This document shows, piece by piece, positions 7,884 to 15,545 of a DNA stretch of 64,000 bases; positions within the stretch are counted from its first letter, which is position 1; every line of letters starts with the position of its first letter. The stretch lies in the NCBI RefSeq assembly GCF_021191705.1, contig NZ_JAIWPU010000021.1, positions 39,790 through 103,789 on the forward strand, given 5' to 3'. The position numbers and the translations under genes are program-made. The notes beneath the pieces were generated by a model. The model was given only the letters and a program-made list of their open reading frames with translations. It ran no database searches and was not told where the DNA came from. Source of the stretch: Proluteimonas flavola. Lineage in GTDB: Bacteria > Pseudomonadota > Gammaproteobacteria > Xanthomonadales > Xanthomonadaceae.

Positions 7884-10800
7884 ATGCCCAAGTTCTTCAT
7901 CAACCACCCGGTCTTCGCCTGGGTCGTCTCCATCCTGATTTCGCTCGCGGGCGTGATCTCGCTGCTGAACATGGGCGTGGAGTCGTACCCGAGCGTCGCA
8001 CCGCCGCAGGTCACCGTCTCGGCGACCTATCCCGGCGCCAGCGCCGACACCACGGAACGCGCGGTCACGCAGGTCATCGAGCAGCAGCTCACCGGTATCG
8101 ACAATCTGCTGTACTTCAGTTCGACATCGAGCTCGTCCGGCCGCGCCACCGTCACCCTGACCTTCGAGACCGGCACCGACGCCGACATCGCCCAGGTGCA
8201 GGTGCAGAACAAGGTTTCGCTGGCGACGCCGCGTCTGCCCAGTGAAGTGGTGCAGCAGGGCGTCGTCGTGGCCAAGGCCAACGCGGGGTTCCTGATGGTC
8301 GTGGGCCTGCGTTCGACCGACCCGACGGTCAGCCGCAACCAGCTCAACGATCTCATCGGTTCGCGCGTGCTCGAGCAGATCGCGCGCGTGCCCGGCGTCG
8401 GCAGCACCCAGCAGTTCGGTTCCGAGTACGCCATGAACATCTGGCTCAACCCGGACCAGTTGCAGGGCTACGGCATGTCGGCGACCGAGGTCATGACCGC
8501 GATCCGCGGCCAGAACGTGCAGTTCGCGGCCGGTTCCATCGGCTCCGACCCGGCGCCGGAAGGCCAGGGTTTCACCGCCACCGTGTCGGCCGAGGGCCGC
8601 TTCAGCACGCCCGAGCAGTTCGAGAACATCGTGCTGCGTGCCGACAACGACGGCGCCACCGTGCGCCTGAAGGACGTCGCGCGCGTTTCGATCGGCGCGT
8701 CGGGCTACGGCTTCGACACCAAGTACAACGGCCAGCCCACCGGCGCGTTCGCGATCCAGCTGCTGCCCGGTGCCAATGCGCTGACGGTGGCCGGCGCGGT
8801 CGAAGCGCGCATGGACGAGCTGCAGCCGTCGTTTCCGCAGGGCATCGAGTGGTTCAAGCCTTACGACACGACGACGTTCGTGACGCTGTCGATCAAGGAA
8901 GTCATCAAGACCCTGATCGAGGCGGTGGTGCTCGTGTTCCTGGTGATGCTGCTGTTCCTGCAGAACCTGCGCGCGACGATCATCCCGACGCTGGTCATTC
9001 CGATCGCGCTGCTCGGCACCTTCCTCGGCCTGAGCATGCTCGGCTACACGATCAACCAGCTCACCCTGTTCGCGATGGTGCTGGCGATCGGCATCGTGGT
9101 CGACGACGCGATCGTGGTGATCGAGAACGTCGAACGCATCATGGCGGAGGAGCATCTGCCGCCGCGCGAAGCGACGATGAAAGCGATGGACCAGATCACC
9201 GGCGCCGTCGTCGCCATCACCGTCGTGCTGGCTGCGGTGTTCATTCCCAGCGCGCTGCAGGGTGGCGCCTCGGGCGAGATCTACAAGCAGTTCGCGATCA
9301 CGATCGCGGTTGCGATGGGCTTCTCCGCGTTCCTCGCGCTCGGCTTCACGCCGGCGCTGTGCGCGACGTTCCTCAAGCAGCACGCACCGCCCGGCGAGCG
9401 CAAGGACAACGTCGTCGTCCGCACGTTCAACAAGTACTACGACCGCGTGAACCGCACCTACGTCGGCCACATCGGCAGCGCCGTGCGCCATGCACCGCGC
9501 TGGATGGCGGTGTTCGCGGTGCTGTGCGTGGTCTGCGGTTTCCTCTACATCAAGCTGCCGTCGAGCTTCGTGCCCGACGAGGACCAGGGCTACGCGCTGG
9601 CGATCGTGCAGCTGCCGCCGGGGGCGACCCTGCAGCGCACCAACGCCGTGTTCGAGGACGTGCGCGCACGTCTGGAGCAGAACCCGTCGTACGAGGCGAT
9701 GCTGCAGGTCGCGGGCTTCAGCTTCGTCGGCCAGGGCGAGAACGTCGGCATGGGCTTCATCAAGCTCAAGGACTGGGGCGATCGCGACGTCGACATCAAC
9801 GGCTTCCTCGGCGAGGCCAACGGCGCGCTGCAGGGCGTGCAGGACGCGACGATCTTCGTCGTGAACCTGCCCACCGTGCAGGGCCTGGGCCAGTTCGGCG
9901 GCTTCGACATGTATCTGCAGGACCGTACCGGCGCCGGCAACGCGGCGCTGCAGCAGGCCCGCAACCAGTTGCTGGGCGCGGCCGCGCAGAAGACCGACGT
10001 GCTGCAGGGCGTGCGCCCGAACACGCTGGAAGATGCGCCGCAGCTGCAGTTGCATGTCGACCGCGTGCAGGCGCAGTCGATGGGCCTGTCGGTGACCGAC
10101 ATCTATGGCGCGATCCAGCTGATGCTGGCGCCGGTCTACGTCAACGACTACGTGTCCGACGGCCGCATCAAGCGCGTCAACATGCAGGCCGATGCGCAGT
10201 ACCGCACCGAGCCGGGTTCGATCGGCCGGTTCTACACGCCCAGCGCCACGGCGACGAATGCCGACGGTACGCCGACCATGATCCCGCTGAGTACGGTGGT
10301 GACGCCGGAGTGGGGCGCCAGCACGCCGTCGCTCACGCGCTACAACGGCTACGCGGCGATCAACATCGTCGGTTCGCAGGCACCCGGTCGCAGTACGGGT
10401 GAGGCGATGGCCGCGATGGAAGAGATCGTCGAGAACGAACTGCCGGAAGGTTTCGGCTACGACTGGGCGGGCATGTCCTACCAGGAGATCATCGCCGGCA
10501 ATACGGCGACGCTGCTGCTGCTGCTGTCGGTGGTCGTGGTGTTCCTGTGTCTGGCCGCGCTCTACGAGAGCTGGTCGATCCCGGTCGCGGTGCTGCTGGT
10601 GGTGCCGCTGGGCATCCTCGGCGCGGTGGTCTTCACGATGCTGCGTCCGGGCCTGTCGAACGACATCTTCTTCAAGATCGGCATGGTGACGGTGATCGGT
10701 CTGGCGGCCAAGAACGCCATCCTGATCGTCGAGTTCGCGGTGCAGCAGTACAGGGAAGGCAAGACGCTGCGCGATGCGACGGTGGAGGCGGCGAACCTGC

Positions 10801-11084
10801 GCTTCCGTCCGATCCTGATGACCTCGTTCGCCTTCATCATGGGCGTCACGCCGATGGCGCTGTCGAGCGGCGCCGGTTCCAGCGCCCGTCACGCACTGGC
10901 CACCGGCGTCATCGGCGGCATGCTGTTCGCGACGTTCATGGGCCTGCTGCTGATTCCGGTGTTCTTCATCATCGTGCGGCGCGTGCTGGGCGACAAACTC
11001 GACGAGCCGGATCCGCGTCTCGAAGCGGCTCGCGAGCGCGACCGCCAGCTGGAACAGGACAGCGACGCACGACCGCCGCACTGA
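7884..11084 (+). CDS. RND multidrug efflux pump, inner-membrane subunit (AcrB/MexB, HAE1 family)
   Basis: A 1066-residue proton-driven exporter with two repeats of six membrane helices and large periplasmic loops. The proton-relay aspartates are in LAIGIVVDDAIVVIENVE (TM4) and the TM10 lysine is in GLAAKNAILIVEF. FFINHPVFAWVVSILISLAG is the standard N-terminal helix. Full length and apparently intact. A terminator follows. No outer-membrane TolC/OprM gene is adjacent, so it must share one encoded elsewhere. Confidence 0.96.
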   Translation: MPKFFINHPVFAWVVSILISLAGVISLLNMGVESYPSVAPPQVTVSATYPGASADTTERAVTQVIEQQLTGIDNLLYFSSTSSSSGRATVTLTFETGTDADIAQVQVQNKVSLATPRLPSEVVQQGVVVAKANAGFLMVVGLRSTDPTVSRNQLNDLIGSRVLEQIARVPGVGSTQQFGSEYAMNIWLNPDQLQGYGMSATEVMTAIRGQNVQFAAGSIGSDPAPEGQGFTATVSAEGRFSTPEQFENIVLRADNDGATVRLKDVARVSIGASGYGFDTKYNGQPTGAFAIQLLPGANALTVAGAVEARMDELQPSFPQGIEWFKPYDTTTFVTLSIKEVIKTLIEAVVLVFLVMLLFLQNLRATIIPTLVIPIALLGTFLGLSMLGYTINQLTLFAMVLAIGIVVDDAIVVIENVERIMAEEHLPPREATMKAMDQITGAVVAITVVLAAVFIPSALQGGASGEIYKQFAITIAVAMGFSAFLALGFTPALCATFLKQHAPPGERKDNVVVRTFNKYYDRVNRTYVGHIGSAVRHAPRWMAVFAVLCVVCGFLYIKLPSSFVPDEDQGYALAIVQLPPGATLQRTNAVFEDVRARLEQNPSYEAMLQVAGFSFVGQGENVGMGFIKLKDWGDRDVDINGFLGEANGALQGVQDATIFVVNLPTVQGLGQFGGFDMYLQDRTGAGNAALQQARNQLLGAAAQKTDVLQGVRPNTLEDAPQLQLHVDRVQAQSMGLSVTDIYGAIQLMLAPVYVNDYVSDGRIKRVNMQADAQYRTEPGSIGRFYTPSATATNADGTPTMIPLSTVVTPEWGASTPSLTRYNGYAAINIVGSQAPGRSTGEAMAAMEEIVENELPEGFGYDWAGMSYQEIIAGNTATLLLLLSVVVVFLCLAALYESWSIPVAVLLVVPLGILGAVVFTMLRPGLSNDIFFKIGMVTVIGLAAKNAILIVEFAVQQYREGKTLRDATVEAANLRFRPILMTSFAFIMGVTPMALSSGAGSSARHALATGVIGGMLFATFMGLLLIPVFFIIVRRVLGDKLDEPDPRLEAARERDRQLEQDSDARPPH

Positions 11085-11105
11085 CCGGGTTTTCGTCTGA
11101 TCGAG

Positions 11106-11140
11106 AAGGGCCGCCCCGGCAACAGGGCGGCCCTTTTTTC
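11106..11140 (+). terminator. Rho-independent terminator after the RND operon
   Basis: AAGGGCCGCCC-CGGCAACA-GGGCGGCCCTT followed by a T run: an 11-bp GC-rich stem ending in TTTTTT. It sits about 20 bp after the pump stop codon. Confidence 0.9.
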
Positions 11141-11340
11141 ATGGCGCGCGATGCATGCGGCTGTATGTTCCGGACCTGCGTTGGCGTACGCGTCGAGACT
11201 GATGGCGCGCTTGTCTGCACGAAGGCGACGCGCGTGCGCACCCGCAATCTGTTCGGCCGCGTCTACATGGTCGCGATCAGTGGCGTGCACCGTCGATACA
11301 TCGCGCCGGCGATGCATGCGGCATGCGGTGGATCACGCGG
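11141..11340 (+). pseudogene. Possible C-terminal remnant of a DUF2867-like protein
   Basis: In one frame this stretch reads GALVCTKATRVRTRNLFGR then VYMVAISGVHRRYIAPAM. That resembles the C-terminal end of DUF2867 proteins (an N-x-x-G-R-x-Y segment followed by a basic-aromatic helix and PAM). There is no room for the N-terminal ~100 residues, because the RND terminator lies directly upstream, and the frame runs on into unrelated sequence. I read it as a decayed fragment. The family assignment is from memory of the motif and should be checked. Confidence 0.35.
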
Positions 11341-11350
11341 TGCAGGCGAC

Positions 11351-11420
11351 CGTGGGAGCGCGCTTGCGCGCGAAGGCGCTTTGCCGGGAACGCCACATCG
11401 CGCGCGAGCGCGCTCCCACA
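11351..11420. repeat. REP palindrome pair
   Basis: CGTGGGAGCGCGCTTGCGCG near one end and CGCGCGAGCGCGCTCCCACA at the other form an imperfect long palindrome with GGCGCTTTGCC in the middle. Closely related copies occur at 26259-26325 and (half) 2075-2103. Typical extragenic palindrome, lying between the RND operon and the ABC operon end. Confidence 0.8.
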
Positions 11421-11481
11421 GCGGGCCGATCGAGGTGCCACGCGCGGCGAATCCATCGTCCGGCTCGCGCCGAGGCAGGGC

Positions 11482-13260
11482 TCAGTCGATGAACTGCAAC
11501 CGCGCCAGTTCGGCGTACAGGCCGTTCTGCGCCAGCAGTTCGGCATGCGTGCCCTGGGCGACGATGCGGCCGCGGTCCATGACCACGATGCGGTCGGCCT
11601 TGAGGATCGTCGCCAGCCGGTGCGCGATGACCAGCGTCGTGCGGCCTTCCATCAGGCGCGCCAGCGCTTCCTGCACGGCGAACTCGCTTTGCGCATCGAG
11701 CGCGGAGGTGGCTTCGTCGAGCAGCAGCACCGGCGCGTCGCGCAGCAGGGCGCGGGCGATCGCGATGCGCTGCTGCTGACCGCCGGACAGGCGCGCGCCA
11801 CGCTCGCCCAACTGGGCGTCGTAGCCGTCGGGCAGTTCGCGGATGAAGGCATCGGCCTCGGCCGCGCGCGCAGCCGCTTCGATGTCGGCATCGCCGGCAT
11901 CGAGACGGCCGTAGCGGATGTTCTCGCGCGCGCTCGTGGCGAAGATCGTCGGCGACTGCGGCACCAGCGCGAGATGGCCGCGCAACACAGCGGGATCGAG
12001 GCCGCGGATGTCGACGCCATCGATCGACACCGAGCCCACGGCCGGATCGTGGAAGCGCAGCAGCAGCGACAGCACCGTGCTCTTGCCCGCACCCGACGGA
12101 CCGACCAGGGCGACCGTCTCGCCGGGGGCGACATGCAGGCTGAAATGTTCCAGTGCTGGCGCGTCTGGCCGCGACGGGTAATGGAAACGCACGTCGTCGA
12201 AGCGCAGCTCTCCGCGCATTGGCGCCGGCAAGGTGGCCGGCGCGTCGGGCGCGCGGATGCCGGGATGTTCGACCAGCAGTTCGCCGATCCGGCCCATGCC
12301 GCCGGCGGCGCGTTGCAATTCGTTCCAGACTTCCGCCAGCGCGCCGACCGAGCCCGCGCCGAACAGCGCGTAGAGCACGAACTGGCCCAGCGTGCCGGCA
12401 GTCATACGGCCCTCGATGACATCGTGCGCGCCCGACCACAGCACCACGGTCACCGCGCCGAAGATCAGCGTGATCGCGACCGCGGTGATGATCGATTGCA
12501 GGCCGATGCGCCGGCGCGCGGTGGCGACCGATTGCGCGACCGCATCGCCGAAGCGCCCACGCTCCCACGGCTCGCGCGCATGCGCCTGCACGGTGCGGAT
12601 CGCGGTCAGCGTTTCGTTGGCGAGCGCATTGGCGTCGGCCACGCGGTCCTGGCTCTGGCGCGAGATCTTCGCCAGCTTGCGGCCACCCAGCACCAGCGGC
12701 AGCACGAACAGCGGAATGCCGATCAGGGTGAACGCCGCGAGCCGCGGACTGGTGACCACCAGCATCGCGACGCTGCCGATCACCATCACGGTGCTGCGCA
12801 GCGCGACCGACATCGTCGAACCGACGACCGCGCGCAGCAGTTCGGTGTCCGCGCTCAGGCGCGAGACCAGATCGCCGCTGCGGGTCTGCTCGAAGAACGT
12901 CTGGTCGAGGTCGAGCAGGTGACCGTAGAGCCGGTTGCGCAGGTCGGCGACGACGCGCTCGCCGAGCAGCGAGACGAAGAAGAACCGCGCCGCGGTGAAC
13001 ACCGCCAGCGCGATCGCGACGAGCAGCAGCAGCGCGAACGCGCGGTCGATCTGGTCGCCACCGGTGAAGCCGTGGTCGATCATCTGCTTGACCGCCATCG
13101 GCAGGCTGAGCGTCGCCGCCGACGACAGCGCGAGCGCGACCATCCAGGCGGCGAACAGGCCGCGCTGGCGCATCACGAACGGCCACAGGGTCTTGAGCGC
13201 GCCGATGCGCGCCTTGGGTTCGCCGGCGCCGGGCGTCGTGGGGGGGGACTGGAATGCCAT
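11482..13260 (-). CDS. ABC exporter, fused permease and ATPase (MsbA/ABCB-like)
   Basis: A 592-residue half-transporter that works as a dimer. Six membrane helices occupy about residues 25-310, followed by the nucleotide-binding domain with Walker A GPSGAGKST, Q-loop VPQSP, signature LSGGQQQR, Walker B VLLLDEATS and H-loop VIAHR. All catalytic motifs are intact. Substrate unknown; lipid or drug export is typical. Its ATG shares an A with the upstream YigZ stop (TGATG), making it the last gene of the sigma/anti-sigma operon. Confidence 0.93.
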   Translation of the reverse strand: MAFQSPPTTPGAGEPKARIGALKTLWPFVMRQRGLFAAWMVALALSSAATLSLPMAVKQMIDHGFTGGDQIDRAFALLLLVAIALAVFTAARFFFVSLLGERVVADLRNRLYGHLLDLDQTFFEQTRSGDLVSRLSADTELLRAVVGSTMSVALRSTVMVIGSVAMLVVTSPRLAAFTLIGIPLFVLPLVLGGRKLAKISRQSQDRVADANALANETLTAIRTVQAHAREPWERGRFGDAVAQSVATARRRIGLQSIITAVAITLIFGAVTVVLWSGAHDVIEGRMTAGTLGQFVLYALFGAGSVGALAEVWNELQRAAGGMGRIGELLVEHPGIRAPDAPATLPAPMRGELRFDDVRFHYPSRPDAPALEHFSLHVAPGETVALVGPSGAGKSTVLSLLLRFHDPAVGSVSIDGVDIRGLDPAVLRGHLALVPQSPTIFATSARENIRYGRLDAGDADIEAAARAAEADAFIRELPDGYDAQLGERGARLSGGQQQRIAIARALLRDAPVLLLDEATSALDAQSEFAVQEALARLMEGRTTLVIAHRLATILKADRIVVMDRGRIVAQGTHAELLAQNGLYAELARLQFID

Positions 13261-13850
13261 CAGCCATTGTCGTCGATGCGGACCCGGTCACGGGTGGCAT
13301 CGCGCAGACGGGTTTTCAAGTCGTCGACGCGATCGGCCGGCAGGTCCAGGAGCAGCGACACACCGTGGGTGTCGAAGGTTTCCGCGCGTTTGACCGCGAA
13401 CGCGGCCGGCAGCGCGGCATGCACGCTGCCGATCGCATCGAACGGCGCACGCAGCCGCAGCGTCGCCATTTCGACCAGCGCGACGCGGGGCGCGGTGCGC
13501 AGGCATTCCGCTGCGCAGCCGCCGTAGGCGCGGACCAGGCCGCCAGCACCGAGCTTGATACCGCCATACCAGCGCACGACGACGACGGCGATGCGGTCGA
13601 AGCCCTGGCCATCGATCGCCGCGAGAATCGGTCGCCCCGCGGTGCCGGCCGGCTCGCCGTCGTCGCTGGAGCGGTATTGATCGCCGATGCGCCAGGCCCA
13701 GCAGTTGTGGGTGGCATCGGCGACGTGCGCCTGCTGCATGAAAGCGGCGGCGCCGTCGGCATCGTCGACCGGCGCCGCGTGCGCCATGAAGCGGCTGTGC
13801 TTGACCTCGAGCGTGTGACTGACGGGGCCGGCCAGGGTATCGAGCGGCAT
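13260..13850 (-). CDS. YigZ/IMPACT family protein
   Basis: A 196-residue protein with the UPF0029/IMPACT fold: KHSRFMAHAAPVDD, DDGEPAGTAGRPIL (the best conserved family motif), VVVVRWYGGIKLGAGGLVRAY, then a C-terminal DUF1949-like domain. Family members may bind nucleic acid or ribosomes; the biochemical role is unsettled. The start at 13850 gives normal length and overlaps the upstream anti-sigma stop by one base (TGATG). Co-transcribed with a sigma factor pair and an ABC exporter. Confidence 0.9.
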   Translation of the reverse strand: MPLDTLAGPVSHTLEVKHSRFMAHAAPVDDADGAAAFMQQAHVADATHNCWAWRIGDQYRSSDDGEPAGTAGRPILAAIDGQGFDRIAVVVVRWYGGIKLGAGGLVRAYGGCAAECLRTAPRVALVEMATLRLRAPFDAIGSVHAALPAAFAVKRAETFDTHGVSLLLDLPADRVDDLKTRLRDATRDRVRIDDNG

Positions 13851-14839
13851 CAGTCCAGCAACGCGCGCAGGTCCGGCGGCAGTTCGGCCTGCGGATGACG
13901 ACGATGGAATTCGGCCAGGCTCGCCTTCGCTTCGCCGATGCGACCGGCATCGAGCAGTTCGCGCACGCGCGCCAGCCACGCCGCGCGCACTTCGGGTGCA
14001 TCGGCCGATGCGGGCGGATCGCCATCGTCGGGATCGTCGTCGATCGATTCGAGCATCAGGGCCTGCGATTCCGCGCGCGTCTGTCGGGCGGTCGCGGGCG
14101 TTGTCGGCGCCGCACGACGCGCCGCCGATTCCGCAGGCGCCTGCATCGGTGCGGGCGGCGAGGGTGGGGCCGGCGGCGGTGTGGGCGCGGGTGCAGTCTG
14201 AGCGGCAGCAGGAGGCGGTGGCTGCGGTGCGGCAGCAGGATGCACATCGGCACCGAACGCGGTCCGTCGCTCGAGCGGTTGCGGTGGGCGTTCGGGCGCA
14301 GCCGATGAGGTCCTGTCCGCGGATTCGGTTGCAGCGGCTTCGCGGCGCATCGAAGCGGACGGCGGTGCTTCGTCCGCTGCCGAGGCTGCGGACGACACCG
14401 TTGCGTCGGCGTCGGCGTCGGCTGCGGATCCGGCTGGCGGCGGCGCGGGTTCGGCGGGTGGGGGGGGCGAGATTTCGCGGGAGCGCAGCATTTCCGAGGT
14501 CGGCGGGGCCTGGGGCGCAGGCGCATCCGCAGGCACCTCGGACGCCGCACGCATGTCGGTGCCGGGCACCGGACGCAACTGCCAGGCGATGCCGACTGCC
14601 AATGCCAGCGATGCGGCGATGCCGGCGGCGAACGGCCAGCGTCGGCGACGCGGCGACACGCGCCGGCGCGCGACGGCGACGTGCGCATGGGGGATCGCGG
14701 CGCCCGCAGCGTCGCGTGCGGCGCCCAGGATCGCCGCATCGAGCGCAGCCGAAGGCGACGCGGCATTGCCGTCGCGTGCCAGGCGCTCGGCCAGCATGCG
14801 TTCTTCGGGCGTCAGCGGTTCGCGGTCGGGTCGGTTCAT
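13850..14839 (-). CDS. Membrane anti-sigma factor-like protein with a long Pro/Ala-rich linker
   Basis: A 329-residue protein directly after an ECF sigma gene (ATGA overlap, 14839-14836). An N-terminal cytosolic part of ~65 residues is followed by one membrane segment (about 67-90, PFAAGIAASLALAVGIAWQL), then ~170 residues of very low-complexity Pro/Ala/Ser sequence, and a compact C-terminal region ending DLRALLD. No zinc-binding HxxxCxxC motif is visible, so it would not be a ZAS-type redox anti-sigma. Function inferred from position and architecture. The periplasmic part could sense envelope stress. Confidence 0.75.
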   Translation of the reverse strand: MNRPDREPLTPEERMLAERLARDGNAASPSAALDAAILGAARDAAGAAIPHAHVAVARRRVSPRRRRWPFAAGIAASLALAVGIAWQLRPVPGTDMRAASEVPADAPAPQAPPTSEMLRSREISPPPPAEPAPPPAGSAADADADATVSSAASAADEAPPSASMRREAAATESADRTSSAAPERPPQPLERRTAFGADVHPAAAPQPPPPAAAQTAPAPTPPPAPPSPPAPMQAPAESAARRAAPTTPATARQTRAESQALMLESIDDDPDDGDPPASADAPEVRAAWLARVRELLDAGRIGEAKASLAEFHRRHPQAELPPDLRALLD

Positions 14840-15402
14840 GGGCTCAGCAGCGTGCGCAGTTTGTCCATCGCGTAGCGCAGTCGCGACTTCACGGTTTCGC
14901 GGCCGACGCCGGTGATCGCGCCGATCTCCTCCAGCGTCAGCTCCTGTTCCAGCCGCAGCAGCACCACCTCGCGCTGCTCGTCCGGCAGGGACTCCACTGC
15001 GAGCTGCAACTGGCGACGCTGTTCGAACTCGGAGAGCTGGCGCTCGGGCGAATCGGGATCGACGATCCGCGCGGTGCGCAGGTCCGCATCCTCGGGTGGC
15101 GGCGGCCGATGCTGCGCGGCGCGCCAGTGATCGGCGAGGCGATTGTGGGCGATGCGGTAGAGCCAGGTCGTGAACAATGCGTCCGGTTTCCAGTCGGCGC
15201 GCGCGGCGATCACGCGCTGCCAGATGTCCTGGAACACCTCGTCGGCCAGCGCGCCATTGCGCAGCTGGCGCACGAGAAACCGGTAGAGCTTGTCGCGATG
15301 GCGGCGGTAGAGCGTCTCGAACGCCGCGACATCGCCCGCGACCCATGCCCGCATCAGGGCATCGTCGCCGGGCGGCTCCTGCTGGCTGGCGATGTCGGGC
15401 AT
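14836..15402 (-). CDS. ECF-type RNA polymerase sigma factor
   Basis: A 188-residue sigma-70 family protein. Region 2 (FETLYRRHRDKLYRFLVRQL ... VFQDIWQRV) and region 4 (LPDEQREVVLLRLEQELTLE, then ITGVGRETVKSRLRYAMDKL) are present with no region 1 or 3, as in ECF sigmas. The start at 15402 (MPDIAS) fits homologue lengths; an upstream ATG at 15480 would add 26 residues, and neither has a strong ribosome site. First gene of a four-gene overlapping operon and probably autoregulated. Target genes are not identifiable here. Confidence 0.92.
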   Translation of the reverse strand: MPDIASQQEPPGDDALMRAWVAGDVAAFETLYRRHRDKLYRFLVRQLRNGALADEVFQDIWQRVIAARADWKPDALFTTWLYRIAHNRLADHWRAAQHRPPPPEDADLRTARIVDPDSPERQLSEFEQRRQLQLAVESLPDEQREVVLLRLEQELTLEEIGAITGVGRETVKSRLRYAMDKLRTLLSP

Positions 15403-15545
15403 GGCCAGCAGATTACGTGCTGCGGACGTGGCCGGGAAGACCGGGCGGGCTGGAAACGCGGAAGCGGCGGGGGCGTACATGGGCTGGCGAACGTGCGGAT
15501 GGCGCAGATGGGGTCGGACGCATGGGATCGCTCCGACGATTCGTT

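Noticed and set aside
6600..11081. A 1493-codon open frame on the minus strand opposite the RND genes
   Set aside because: High-GC antisense frame of the AcrA/AcrB genes, His/Arg/Asp-rich with no domain; the plus-strand proteins are unmistakable.
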